Positions 11,668 to 21,846 of a stretch of DNA of 64,000 nt are shown here, piece by piece (positions within the stretch are counted from its first letter, which is position 1; each line of letters begins with the position of its first letter). The notes under the pieces are model-generated. The model had not been told where the DNA came from. It saw only the letters and a program-made list of their open reading frames with translations, and made no database searches. Location: NCBI RefSeq assembly GCF_030272615.1, contig NC_081406.1, forward strand, positions 242,847,218-242,911,217, in the 5' to 3' direction. The stretch is from Cryptomeria japonica (lineage: Eukaryota; Streptophyta; Pinopsida; Cupressales; Cupressaceae). Both the position numbers and the translations under genes were made by a program.

Positions 11668-13545
11668 TCGCTCCTGTCCCTCAGTGAAGGACGGGAGCTC
11701 GTTTTCAAATATCTTACTATTCTTGCAGGGTCAAGATGAATTACGAATTGGAAGTGATGGAGAAAGGCGAGATCTTTCCATTGAATATAAATTGAAGATT
11801 TTCATGAGCACAGAAATGCCTCCAAGGGAAAAATCGCTCCTGTCCCTCAGTGGAGGACCGGAGCTACAAATCCAATTTTGCTTTGTCCTTGCAGGATTTT
11901 AAACGTCTTGACGATGTGAAAAGGTCCAGAGAGGTGCATTTTATCAAATGAATATAACTTGAAGCGTCGCCCAGGGGATCACATAGGATAGCAAGTCCGG
12001 CCTGAGTGAGGTCCTGATCCTGAAATTTGGCTAAGTCTGGAATGCCCTGATCCTGAATTTGACTAAGTCTGGAAACTGAAAAAACCTCCAAAAACTAGAT
12101 TTTGCAATATAACTCCTGGAGATCTGAAACCACTCTCAAACATCCTGAAAGTATATATGGAATATAACTTAAAGTATAAGAAAGAAGAAACATAGAAGGA
12201 AATGTCACTTATACTTAAATGTTATATTCCATTAAAATTGTCCTGATTGAGAGTGCGAAAAGTCAAATTTCGCTCGTGTCCTTCTCCAAGGGTCCAGAGC
12301 GAAAAGCGCTCCTGTCCCTCTCCAAGGGACCAAGGCGAATCGCTCGTGTCCCTCACCAAGGGACCAGAGCGAAAATGATTAGTTGAGCCATTCCTGACCT
12401 TGTTCGGACGAATCGAGACATCAAAGGCATGGTGAAGGACGAAATGAGCATGATAGAGCATCCAGACTTGATCAAAACAATAAAATGCTTAAGTTCGCTC
12501 CTGTCCCTCAGGAAGGGACCAGAGTGATTTTTGTTATAGATGATTTTCTCGCCAAGTTACGACCGATTCCAAGGCATGGATGAATGGAAGGACGCATTAT
12601 GAACCCGTTGAATATAAATCTGGAAGCTAGCAAAGTGAAGTGAAGCATACAAAGCCAAGATCGCTCCAGTCCCTCTCCAAGGGACCAGGGCGATATGATG
12701 ATTATATTGTCGTCCCTCCAAGATCAGGACACTCCAAGGCGAAGAACAAGGTACCAAGGACGTTTCGAAGCATCTCCATCAAGCACAAAGTTACAAGGAT
12801 CGCCACATTGAGGGATTTGCTCTAAAATATCCTAATTCGCTCCTGTCCCTCAGGAAGGGACCAGAGCGAAATTTCCATAAAGACCAAGATTTTGAAAGTT
12901 TAACAAGTATCAAGCCACCAAGAGGAATCAAGGGACGTCATTTCACGCATTGAAGGTAATGGCAAGTTGAAGAACGCAAGGACAAGCTTAAAAACTTGAA
13001 GTTCGCTCCTGTCCCTCAGGAAGGGACCAGAGCGATATTGATTATATTGGCCAAGTCTCTCAAAATTTACGTCAAGCCAAGGTTTTGCAAGATGGTAAAA
13101 GGTCTAAGGCGTCTTTTGAAGGTGATATACCAAAGTGTTGAACGTTAAAATGCTACCAATTTGCACAAAGAGCCTATATCGCTCCTGTCCTTTGGACAAG
13201 GACCAAAGCGATTTTTACTAAAACACTCATGTTCCGTCAAAACCAAGACAAGGCAAAGATAGGCATGGTCAAGGACGTCCTTTGGAAGACAATGAATGAA
13301 GAACAAAGATCAAAAGTTTGCAAATTTGAGCCAGGACACTAGGATCGCTCCTGTCCCTCAGGAAGGGACCAGGGCGATATTACATCCAAAGGCACTCATT
13401 CACACATGCAAGTCAATCTAACTCAAAGGACCCAGCTAAAATGGCGATTTGGACGTAAGGATGAAGACCTTGGACGTAAAAATTGCAAGAATCATGACCA
13501 AATTGATGGATCGCTCCTGTCCCTCAGTCAGGGACCAGGGCGATG
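11668..13545. repeat. array of 12 imperfect hairpins, ~166/176-bp spacing
   Basis: Twelve copies of a 33-36 bp imperfect palindrome, type TCGCTCCTGTCCCT ... AGGGACCAGAGCGA. They start at 11668, 11834, 12270, 12306, 12340, 12495, 12661, 12837, 13003, 13179, 13345 and 13511. From 12340 the intervals are 155, 166, 176, 166, 176, 166 and 166 bp; the first pair is also 166 bp apart. The sequence between hairpins is not conserved by eye, so this is not a simple satellite. Confidence 0.85.
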
Positions 13546-14887
13546 AGGTACGTATCTTCTCACTTTTTCATTTTGGCGCTTAAAACACATTTTTTAAATT
13601 TATTTAAATGCTAGAAAAAAATCGATATTTAATTAAAAGCATTTAAATAGCGCATGGTATGTATTTATTAATTATTTTTTGCCTTTGTAAAAAATCGAAA
13701 TTTATTAATTAAAAATAAAGGCATTTAATAATTAATTATTAATTTAATAAAAATCAAAAGGGAGCGCTTGGGTTTATTTTGTCAAGGTCGGCCTTTATTA
13801 TTTATTTAAAAATCATTTTAATTGCTATATTTTGCAAAAAGTCGGCCTAAGGTCAATATGAAGGTGAGCGCCTATAAAGGAAGGTGTTTATTTCATTTTC
13901 ACATCATCATTTATCATCTCTCATATGCAACTTGGAGAAGGCAAAAGAGGAGCGAATTTCATACAAAGGAAGGGCGAAATTATCATTCAAGAAGAGGAGC
14001 GAATTCAATCAAAGGTGGTGCGAAACTACTATCCAAAGGAGAGGCGAACTTGAAGTTTCCATTTGAGCGAAGTTGCCTAGGACGTCAAAGACATATCAAA
14101 GATGGCGAAATTGCTAACTTGAAGAGGAAATCACGTCCAAGACTTGAAGGGTGGCGAAGTTGATAAGAGGAACGTTCTTTTGAAGATCACATCAAGACTA
14201 TCGAATTTCAAATTTTGCCTAGGCGAATTCCTTTATTTTGCATTTTAGAGTTAAGCTCTCAAAGAGGTATGACGATATGGATCTCTTGTTTTAATTTCGA
14301 ATTTTGATCGTCATTGCCTTAATTTTGAAATTTTGTTTTGCCTTAGCTCAGTTGTTTTTAGGAAATGATTAATAAAGGACTTATCATTAAGTTTCCTAAA
14401 ATTTGCTCTCTATCTATTCATTGCAAAATCATGTTACTAATTTTGAAATGTTGTGTAGGCATCAAATGGAGGTCTCTTCAAGGAAAATCAAGCCGAATCA
14501 AGGACGGTCTTCGCCAGGACGATCAAGCCAAGACAAGGGCGACCTCTTCCAATCCAGCGTTCCAAGGCGAGGTACATCATCCTGCACATCAAGGACAAAA
14601 GGAGTTAGAACAAGAGTTAATTAAAGATAGCCTCTCAACGACATCAAATTGAATATCTAGCAAGCTTCAAGTGTCAGATGAGGTGGCATCCCAGTCATCA
14701 CTCCTCCAGTCAGTGAAGTCCACCTCAGCATGTCCAGATTCAATGTACTTAACTCATGGAAGGTGGCACAAACTTCGATGTACCTACCCCGGCTATCCAT
14801 TGGTCGATTTTTCTAGAAGGGACATGTGTCCAAGCAATACAATTTTATCATTGGTCAAGCATTAAATGTTATGTAATGGTTGTAACA

Positions 14888-14976
14888 AACCCTAATTAGG
14901 GTTTTCATTGTAAAATCTTGGCCATTGATCTTGAATTGATCTAAGCCATCAAATTGTATTGTGGGCACTATATAAG
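14888..14976 (+). promoter_or_regulatory. inverted telobox plus TATA box of unit 1
   Basis: A perfect palindrome built from two head-to-head plant teloboxes (AAACCCTAA / TTAGGGTTT) lies at 14887-14904. TATATAAG follows at 14969-14976, 81 bp downstream. The same arrangement occurs in three other L-group copies. Confidence 0.7.
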
Positions 14977-15814
14977 CCCAGGCATTTCATTTTGTAAAAA
15001 AGGAATTTTAGATAGAATTAGAGAGAGTTGTAAATAATTGATAGAATAGCAATTAGAGTAGAATAGGAGGACAAGGCAAGAAATTGTTGCCATTGATTGT
15101 AAACAAACTCCATTTTCATTGAAGTAATGGTGAAATATGTCGTTTTTCTTGCAATTTGCATGGTTTCTCGTTGAGTCTTCAATCTTAGATGGTAGATGAT
15201 TAGATGAATGGAGGAAATGTGATTGATTGATGGTGGAATTCGTACATCCATACTACTAGCAGTTTGTTGATTGCAGACTTGCCTTGCGTAGTCAACTGGA
15301 ATCATTCAGCCTAAGCTTAATTTCAATTTGTTGCCTCTTCATTGATATGCATCAACTTGGATGGTATCTATGCCTGCGGTGATGATTTGAACATCATAAA
15401 GCTCCCTTAGAAGATCGCACTAGTCTTGTGTAGATGTTCCATTGATGTCAAAACAAGATCTAGTTAGAGTTTCATCAAAAGGTCAAGTCATTGCTCCTAC
15501 ATTCTTAGTATTAGGATTAGATCCTCTCTTCGCCCTTATCCTTTTTCCATTTTTTTTAATCTAAGTTAGTCAGAGCCTGTGTCCAGCAAAGCAGATCGGA
15601 AGTTCAATGTAAGTCCCCTTGTGATTCCAGCAAATCACATCATACCACTGGAGCTTGTCCACACGTAGAGACCCTACATCAAAGAACCTTGGAGTCTACC
15701 TAACTGATCCTTTATGCGAATCTTCAGCAGTTAGAGACTATTTTCTCAAGAGAGGATAAGATGCCTTTAGGTATTTTATTCTGTGTATGATTGTGTACAA
15801 AATACACGTCAACA

Positions 15815-16134
15815 GGTTGGTAGAATGTTTAGGGTTGATTCATTTGCTAATAATCAAGCCTTAGTGACTAAGGACAATAATCTTTCAATGCTTTGGCATC
15901 GTAGATTCAGTCACTTAAGCACTAGTTATTTGCTAAAACTGTGTAAGAATAACATGGTCAAAGGGCTTCCATCATTTGAAAAGTTGAGTGCAATTTGTTC
16001 TAGTTGTATTATTGGAAAACAACACAGAGCACCTTTTATCCAAGTGAACATCGTGCTAGTCAACCTTTGTAGCTGGTGTATACCGATTTGTGCGGCCCCA
16101 TGACACCTACCCATAAAGGATATTTTGTGACCTT
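15815..16134 (+). pseudogene. Ty1/copia pre-integrase segment
   Basis: Continuation of the copia polyprotein after unit 1. It contains the GAG-pre-integrase motif (LWHRRFSHLSTSYLLKLCK ... CSSCIIGKQHRAPF) with the His and Cys residues of the integrase zinc-binding region. A frameshift follows near 16060, after which VYTDLCGPMTPTHKGYF marks the start of the integrase core. The segment breaks at about 16127, where the next TGTTG-type unit begins; the rest of the integrase is absent from the window. Confidence 0.85.
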
Positions 16135-16763
16135 TTCACACATCGCCCCATTGCAAACGAGGACCCCCCTCCTTCTTCCTTTCTGCGTTGTTTAGTTTAG
16201 GGTTTTAGCAGCATAGTGGGCAATTTTGAGTTCCCATGCCCAAGTCTCGAAGTTTTGATCATGCCTAATTGTCCTTTAGGGTTTTGAAGTTATAGGATCA
16301 AGTTCGTAAAAGTTGAGACTTTAAATGATCCTAATTTTATCTAAGTGTAGACCTTTTGAGCGTTAATGTGTTTTGAATGTCCTCGTCGGTGATATCTAAG
16401 TGCCTAGGTGTTTTAGGACCTTTAGTAGTTGTTTTCTCGCTCCTAGGAACTTAATCAAGTTGATTTCGCACTTTATCCCAATAGGTTTCCTTTTGTCTCG
16501 CTCAAATTTTGGTAAATTTGTCTAAGTCTAGATGCGTTTTATTGAAAATTTCAAGTATCCAAATGATTGAGAGGTTAAATTGTTAAATTCTTGATGAAAA
16601 TCAAAGTTCTAAGGGTCAAAATCATTAAATTCCTAATGGGAGGTGCTTTTCCCCCACATTTCCGATGACCCATGGTTTTCCCCATTCAAAATTCTGATGG
16701 GAGGTGAATTTCCCCTAGATTCCTAATGGACCTAGTTTTTCCCCATTCATATTCCTGATTCAT

Positions 16764-18010
16764 GGCGATTTTCCACCATGGAGGTAAAATTTTGACCAAG
16801 TGTTGGGAAATCCTCCTGATGACCCACGAATTTCCCTTGGGAATGCAGATGACTTTGATGATGACTAGAATGCTGATTCCTGATGCCAATCGATTTTCCA
16901 CCAGAGCTTTTCATGACGAGATTTTAAGGATTTTTATGCGGATAGTGATTCCAGACATGAGGCGAATTTCCACCAGTGCAAGATTTATGATTTTGAGTCC
17001 GGATGGCTATCTAGACAAGGGTCGATTTTTCCCCAAAGTGCTTTTTGAGCTGAATGATGAAGTTTAAGTTGGAATTTTCATTAAGGGTCGATTTTTCCCT
17101 GGAGGCATTTTTTTGTGAAAGTTTGATGAAATTTCATTGGGATTTTTATCCCAATATGGGGCGATTTTCCCCCAAAAGGGCTAAGTGATTTAAATTTTGA
17201 AATTTTTTACTAAGTCAGCCCCAAATTTAATTGTTTTTGTGATTGCTAACGATTATTTAAAAATAAAAAATAATTAATAAATGATTTGCAATAAACATTA
17301 AATGATTTTTACCTTCTAGAAGCAAATCGATTTTCCCCAGGCAAGTATAAAGAGCAAAGTTTTATCCCACATTGCTTGTGTGGTGAAAATTTGAGGTGAA
17401 AACATGTTTAAAGAAGAGAGACCAGCAATATTTTATTAATATATTTGCGTGTGGCATCCAAGTGGCTAAGTTAGGCGATTTTTTCCAACTAGACGATTTT
17501 TGCTAAGTGTCTTCTTGACACCATTGGAGTTGAAAGTGTGCTTTGATGATTATTTTCTACATTTCTAGACCTAGGCGATATTTTTTACCACCATTTGAGT
17601 GGGTTTGGAGTGCATTTTTCAGACTTTGGCGATTTTCTTGGGTGGCGCCATTGCTGGAAGGAGGGCGATTTTACTTGGGAGGTCAAATTCCTCCAATTTC
17701 GAGGAAACCACTTCATTTTCAGGGGCTGCCATTGTTGTTCCTTACTGAGTGTTGACTGGACCTGCATTATTTCTCCATTACCGAAGCTTACTTGACCTCC
17801 ATTGTTGGCTGGGAACACATTTTCAGACTTCATACTTCATTCCCAGCTCATTTCCACCTTTGGCGATTTTGTCTAGGGGCTGTTTGGAGGATTTTTCAGT
17901 GCATTTTCAGAACTTTTTGTCGCTGTTGCAGAACTGAGACACCATTGCTAGGGGCTGTCCTTAGAAAAAATTTCATTTCCAGCCACTTGCCAACTTGGGC
18001 GATTTCACTT
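16764..18010. repeat. dispersed GGCGATTTTCC motif array in unit 2 leader
   Basis: About 14 copies of a GGCGATTTTCC(A/C)CC-like motif, with variants GTCGATTTTTCCCC and GGCGATTTTNNTTGG. They occur near 16764, 16891, 16961, 17023, 17086, 17161, 17327, 17473, 17504, 17575, 17628, 17664, 17863 and 17998. Spacing is irregular (about 30-200 bp). The array sits where unit 1 has its hairpin array but uses a different motif. Confidence 0.65.
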
Positions 18011-18342
18011 GGAAGTCATTTTTGTATCATTTTGTGGCCATTTTCTGAGTTTGCCACCATTGTTAGAGGTGTTGGTAAGTCTGAAACCTTCATTTTTCAG
18101 AATTGTCCTCAGACTGAAATTCCATTTCCAGCCCTACCTTCATACCCGGAATTGATTGTTTTCACCTTGGGAAGATTGTTTTTATCAAACTTTTGCATTC
18201 TAGATGGCTGCAACATGATTTTAGTGATTGATTTTTACCGTTGCAGGTTGTCTTCAGACTTATTGGCAGTCATTGTTGACTTGGGAAAGGTGTCTTCAAA
18301 CATTTTTCGAGTGAAAATCCTACTTTTCACACCTTTCCTAAG

Positions 18343-18585
18343 TCATTTCCCAATCCGGTATACTCCCTTGCACTCTAATTTTGATGAAACTTCTAAGTAT
18401 AAGGAGGTGTCTTCATACCTTATTAAGTTTGAAATTGATGATTTTAATGAATTTCATGAGGGTTCATTTCCCAATCCGGTATACTCACTTGCACTCTAAT
18501 TTTGATGAAATTTCTAAGTATAAGGAGGTGTCTTCAGACCTTATTAAGTTTGAAAATTGATGATTTTAATGAATTTCATGAGGGT
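18343..18585 (+). repeat. 121-bp tandem duplication
   Basis: Two adjacent copies (18343-18463 and 18464-18585) begin TCATTTCCCAATCCGGTATA and differ by a few substitutions and one inserted A. They lie in the leader of unit 2, just upstream of its ORF. Confidence 0.85.
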
Positions 18586-19380
18586 TTCATACCCTAATCT
18601 TGTCATATTTTTGTTCTATTTTCAGAATTCGTTTAAAATATGGATAAAATTCTTGATTTCCATCTCTAAAATTGTCTAAATCATTAGAAATCAGAACTTT
18701 TCCAATTTTGAAAATATTATCAAAAAGATTTTCCGAGGTTGCTAACTCTCGGCTTTGTACAGGTGCAATGTCGAAGTCCGGAATTAGCATTCGGAAGGAA
18801 CAACAGAAGATAGTTGAGAGTGGATTCTATCCAAAATCCAAGATGTCATCTAAATGGAAGGAGATTACAGACACAAAATGCATTTCCTAAACATGGACTA
18901 GATGCGGCAGCGGATGTTCGGAATTGGAAACCAGATTACTTCTCCTACTTATGCAAACATCATGAAGAGTGGTATCTACCAAGCCGTTGGATTTCCGTTG
19001 TCCATACAATGCAGTGAGCTAGTCCTGGAGTGTGCGCTTATGAACCCCGCTCCAGAATGATCAAGACTCATAAAGGGTGTCACCATTGCTTTCCTAGTTG
19101 AGGATGCGATTGCTGAGGTGTTCGGAATTCAACATGGTGTAGATATGTGTTGTCCTCATTTTTGTTTTCAAAAATGAAGGACCATTACATGAAATTTTTG
19201 TGAAAAAAAGAAAAAAATTACTCTATGGCATGCTTCCCAAGGCAAAATTTCAACTAATCATTGGACTGGCTTAATCCTTAGTCCATCCTTGAACTACGTT
19301 TCGAATTTCGTCAAGTAAGTTATAACTTGTTGTAGGGGTTTTATTTCCCCTTTACAAGTAAGTAAAACTTGCTTCTCTCT

Positions 19381-19634
19381 CAAAAAATCCCGATTTTGCC
19401 TTGTTAGCAAAAAAGTGACAACTTAAAACTTGCACTTTGGTCTAAAAAACCCGATTTTGCTCATAAAGTGCATTTTTGACATTTTAAACTTGCTATTTGG
19501 CCAAAAAATCCCGATTTTGCCTAGCATGTTGAAAAAGTGAAATTTTAAACTTGTTATATCCTCCAAAAAACCCAATTTTCATTGTTTCATGCATTTTAAA
19601 CTTGCTATTTGTTCCAAAAAACCCAAATTGCAAG
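19381..19634 (+). repeat. five ~60-bp repeats with CAAAAAATCCCGATTTTGC core
   Basis: Copies of a roughly 60-bp unit, with AAACTTGC..TTGG followed by AAAAAAYCCCGATTTTGC, start near 19381, 19444, 19503, 19564 and 19615. The last two have CCCAATTTTC or CCCAAATTGC variants. They lie in the upstream (U3-like) part of the 19148-22112 unit. Confidence 0.75.
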
Positions 19635-21302
19635 GAAAAACGTTTTTTTTTAGGATTTTAAGCAAATTTTTGTGGAGATTTTTTGGGAGATGGAAGGCAT
19701 TTTAAATTCCTTCCTATTTCCATGCATTTTCAAACACCTTTCACGCCACATGGAGGTTAAGTTTGCTATTTTTTTTGGTTTATAATAGCAAACACGTTTT
19801 TACCAAAAACCACGTTTTTTTTACCATTTGGAATGCCATGAATCAGCAATGTTATGAATCGTTTTGGCTTGGTATGCTAAGGCATTGAGCTTAGAAAGAG
19901 TTTTGGCCATTTCCCATGCCATTTCTCATGCATTTGCTGCCACATTTTTCAGTTTTGGGCATTTTTTTCAAAAACGTGGCTAGGGTTTTGGAATATGGTT
20001 AATTTCTTTTTAAGAGTTCTCCTTCCTTTTTTCAAAGATTAATCATCTTGTTGAAGAGGCATTTTTAGATTGGAGCAAGGTAAGATTTCTTTTCTTCTTG
20101 TTTCATTTTTCTTGTTTGAAAATATGTTGATTCTTCCCAAAAAAAAATCGGTTTTGTGAGAAAGATTTTCCCCTTTGTAAAGCAATTTTAGAATTGCATT
20201 GTTCTTCCCCATTTTCCCTCTTTACTTGTATTCGGAATTTTAAATCCCGATTACAAGTTGGATGAAAATAATTGTTCTTCCATTACGGATAAAAGATTTA
20301 ACCATCTTTTGTTGAAAGTTCTTCCCATTTTCTTGAAGATGAACTTCCCAAAATCTTTTCATATTCATTTCCATCATCCGTACATACCATTTCATCCACT
20401 CATTTCACACCTTCATTCATTTTCCCCATTTGAAGTCTACCTGCGGTCAGCCATCCAGAACCCGAAATTGGTCCAAAATGCACTAAAAAAACACTTGAAA
20501 ATGAGTCTTAAAGGTCCAATTACAAGTGCAAACTTGTGTTTACCCATTACACATATGAAGTTGCATGTTTGTTCCTCACATTTGCAAGTTAATGCTCTTG
20601 TTTTTCCCACACATGTAATGCAACTTCCAAAACCCGAAATTCACTTGTGAGCCCATTTTTGCATCAATTTCTCTCTTCCCTTGTCAGTCCAGTTTGCACA
20701 CACAATCTACCAAATCAATGGATTAAGGCATGGGCCTTATTTTGCAAGCAAATTTCAAGAATGGAGGACGATACAAAAAAGAGATACAACAACAATTCAT
20801 GATTGCGAGCATAGAATGCTTTCAAGACAAAGATGGTCATGACATAAAAAGAGGAAGGCCGCCCTTTCCCTCTTGAAAAACCAGTACTACCCCAAGCAAG
20901 AAGATAAGGATGCAAGTTCCCGTTCCGGTTCAAGATGTCTTTACCAATCCAGAATACTTCAACTTCTAGCATCCTAAAGAGACATGAAGACCATCACAGA
21001 CAAAGGATGATGCAGTTAGAGTCGTGTCTTTAGACACATGGAATAGTTTTAATTATGCATTTGTAATTTTGTTTTGACAAGTTACATGTAAAAGTATTTT
21101 TTGTAAAAAGCAAGTTACTCATTACTTGCACTTTTGTAATTACATGTAAGGCAACCACAAGTTGTGTTCAGTTAGGACTGTAGTTGGAATAAGTCTTAGT
21201 TAGTTACTGAAGTCTTAGTTAGTTATTGAATAAGTCTTGGTGGTTGAGAGAATCTCTCAAGTTAGTTAGGATCCTCCCACCTTTTTCTCAAGGCTCCTCT
21301 TC

Positions 21303-21310
21303 TATAAATA
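21303..21310 (+). promoter_or_regulatory. TATA box of the 19148-22112 unit
   Basis: TATAAATA is preceded by a pyrimidine-rich CTCCTCTTC and followed by AGAAGAGAGGG, giving a small TTCTATAAATAGAA palindrome. Its distance to the 3' terminus (about 810 bp) is close to that in the other L-group copies. Confidence 0.6.
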
Positions 21311-21382
21311 GAAGAGAGGGTCTATTGTAATTTTTATCTTTTGGGAAAGCAAGCAAAAACTCTGCCAAATTTACAGCAAGAA

Positions 21383-21846
21383 GTCTTTGAGCTTATGTAT
21401 GTGGATTGAAAGTTTTTGAAGAATAATAAAGAAGGATTACTCAAGTTTTGAGTCTTTGAGCTACATGTTTGAGTTTGAATCTTTTTATTTCTTCTATGCA
21501 AAGTGTTTCTAAAGGAGCTTAGTCCAATCTGATTTGAAGTCTTTGAGCTGCAAGTAGAGAAGATTAATTAAAATAGGAAACTCTCTTGAAGGAGCAGCAA
21601 GTCTTTGAGCTTGTGTCTATTCTTGAGGAAAAATTACTGTTTGATAAGAAATAGCAGCAAGTCTTTGAGCTTGCATTAGTTCTTGTCTTTGTGTCGAAAG
21701 AATAGATTATTCCAGTCTTTGAGCTGTTATCTTTTATTTGTTGTAAAATTTAGTATAGCAAAGGGTAGATAGGACTTCCAATAGTCAAGTCTTTGAACTT
21801 GATATTGCTGTCCCGTCCCGAAGGAAGTGACGGGAGTCTTTGAGCT
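21383..21846 (+). repeat. eight dispersed copies of GTCTTTGAGCT
   Basis: An 11-bp motif recurs at 21383, 21452, 21539, 21601, 21661, 21715, 21789 (GTCTTTGAACT) and 21836, at 47-87 bp spacing. All copies are on the same strand, downstream of the TATA box in the presumed transcribed leader. Flanking sequences differ. Confidence 0.85.

Larger units (their letters stand above)
11223..15814 (+). mobile_element. TGTTG...CAACA unit 1 (solo-LTR-like, L group)
   Basis: A 4,592-bp unit inserted into copia. It begins TGTTGTGACGTTTTCACAC, ends ACACGTCAACA and is flanked by the 5-bp duplication GGTTG (11218-11222 and 15815-15819). Copia coding resumes after it. Inside, in order: a terminal hairpin (CCCCATTGCAAATGGGG), a hairpin array (11668-13545), a TATA-like CCTATAAAGG at about 13870, a leader with a plausible splice acceptor (TTGTGTAG) just before an ATG at 14466 and a short open frame to 14624, then an inverted telobox and TATA box (14888-14976), then about 840 bp to the end. 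No internal direct LTR pair is visible, so it is either a very long solo LTR or an internally deleted copy of the ORF-bearing unit at 16127-25921. Confidence 0.8.

Noticed and set aside
11668-13545. CRISPR-like array of short palindromic repeats with unique spacers
   Set aside because: The repeats are ~34-bp palindromes, but spacers are about 132-142 bp, the context is a plant transposon, and there is no cas gene. It is described as a TE hairpin array.
14365-14652. 95-residue frame in unit 1 as a gene
   Set aside because: It overlaps a leader and the 14466 ORF start, has no motif and is probably a remnant of the deleted ORF region.
14888-14903. Interstitial telomere repeat
   Set aside because: Only two head-to-head telobox units occur, at the same place in four TE copies. 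This is a promoter element, not a telomeric tract.
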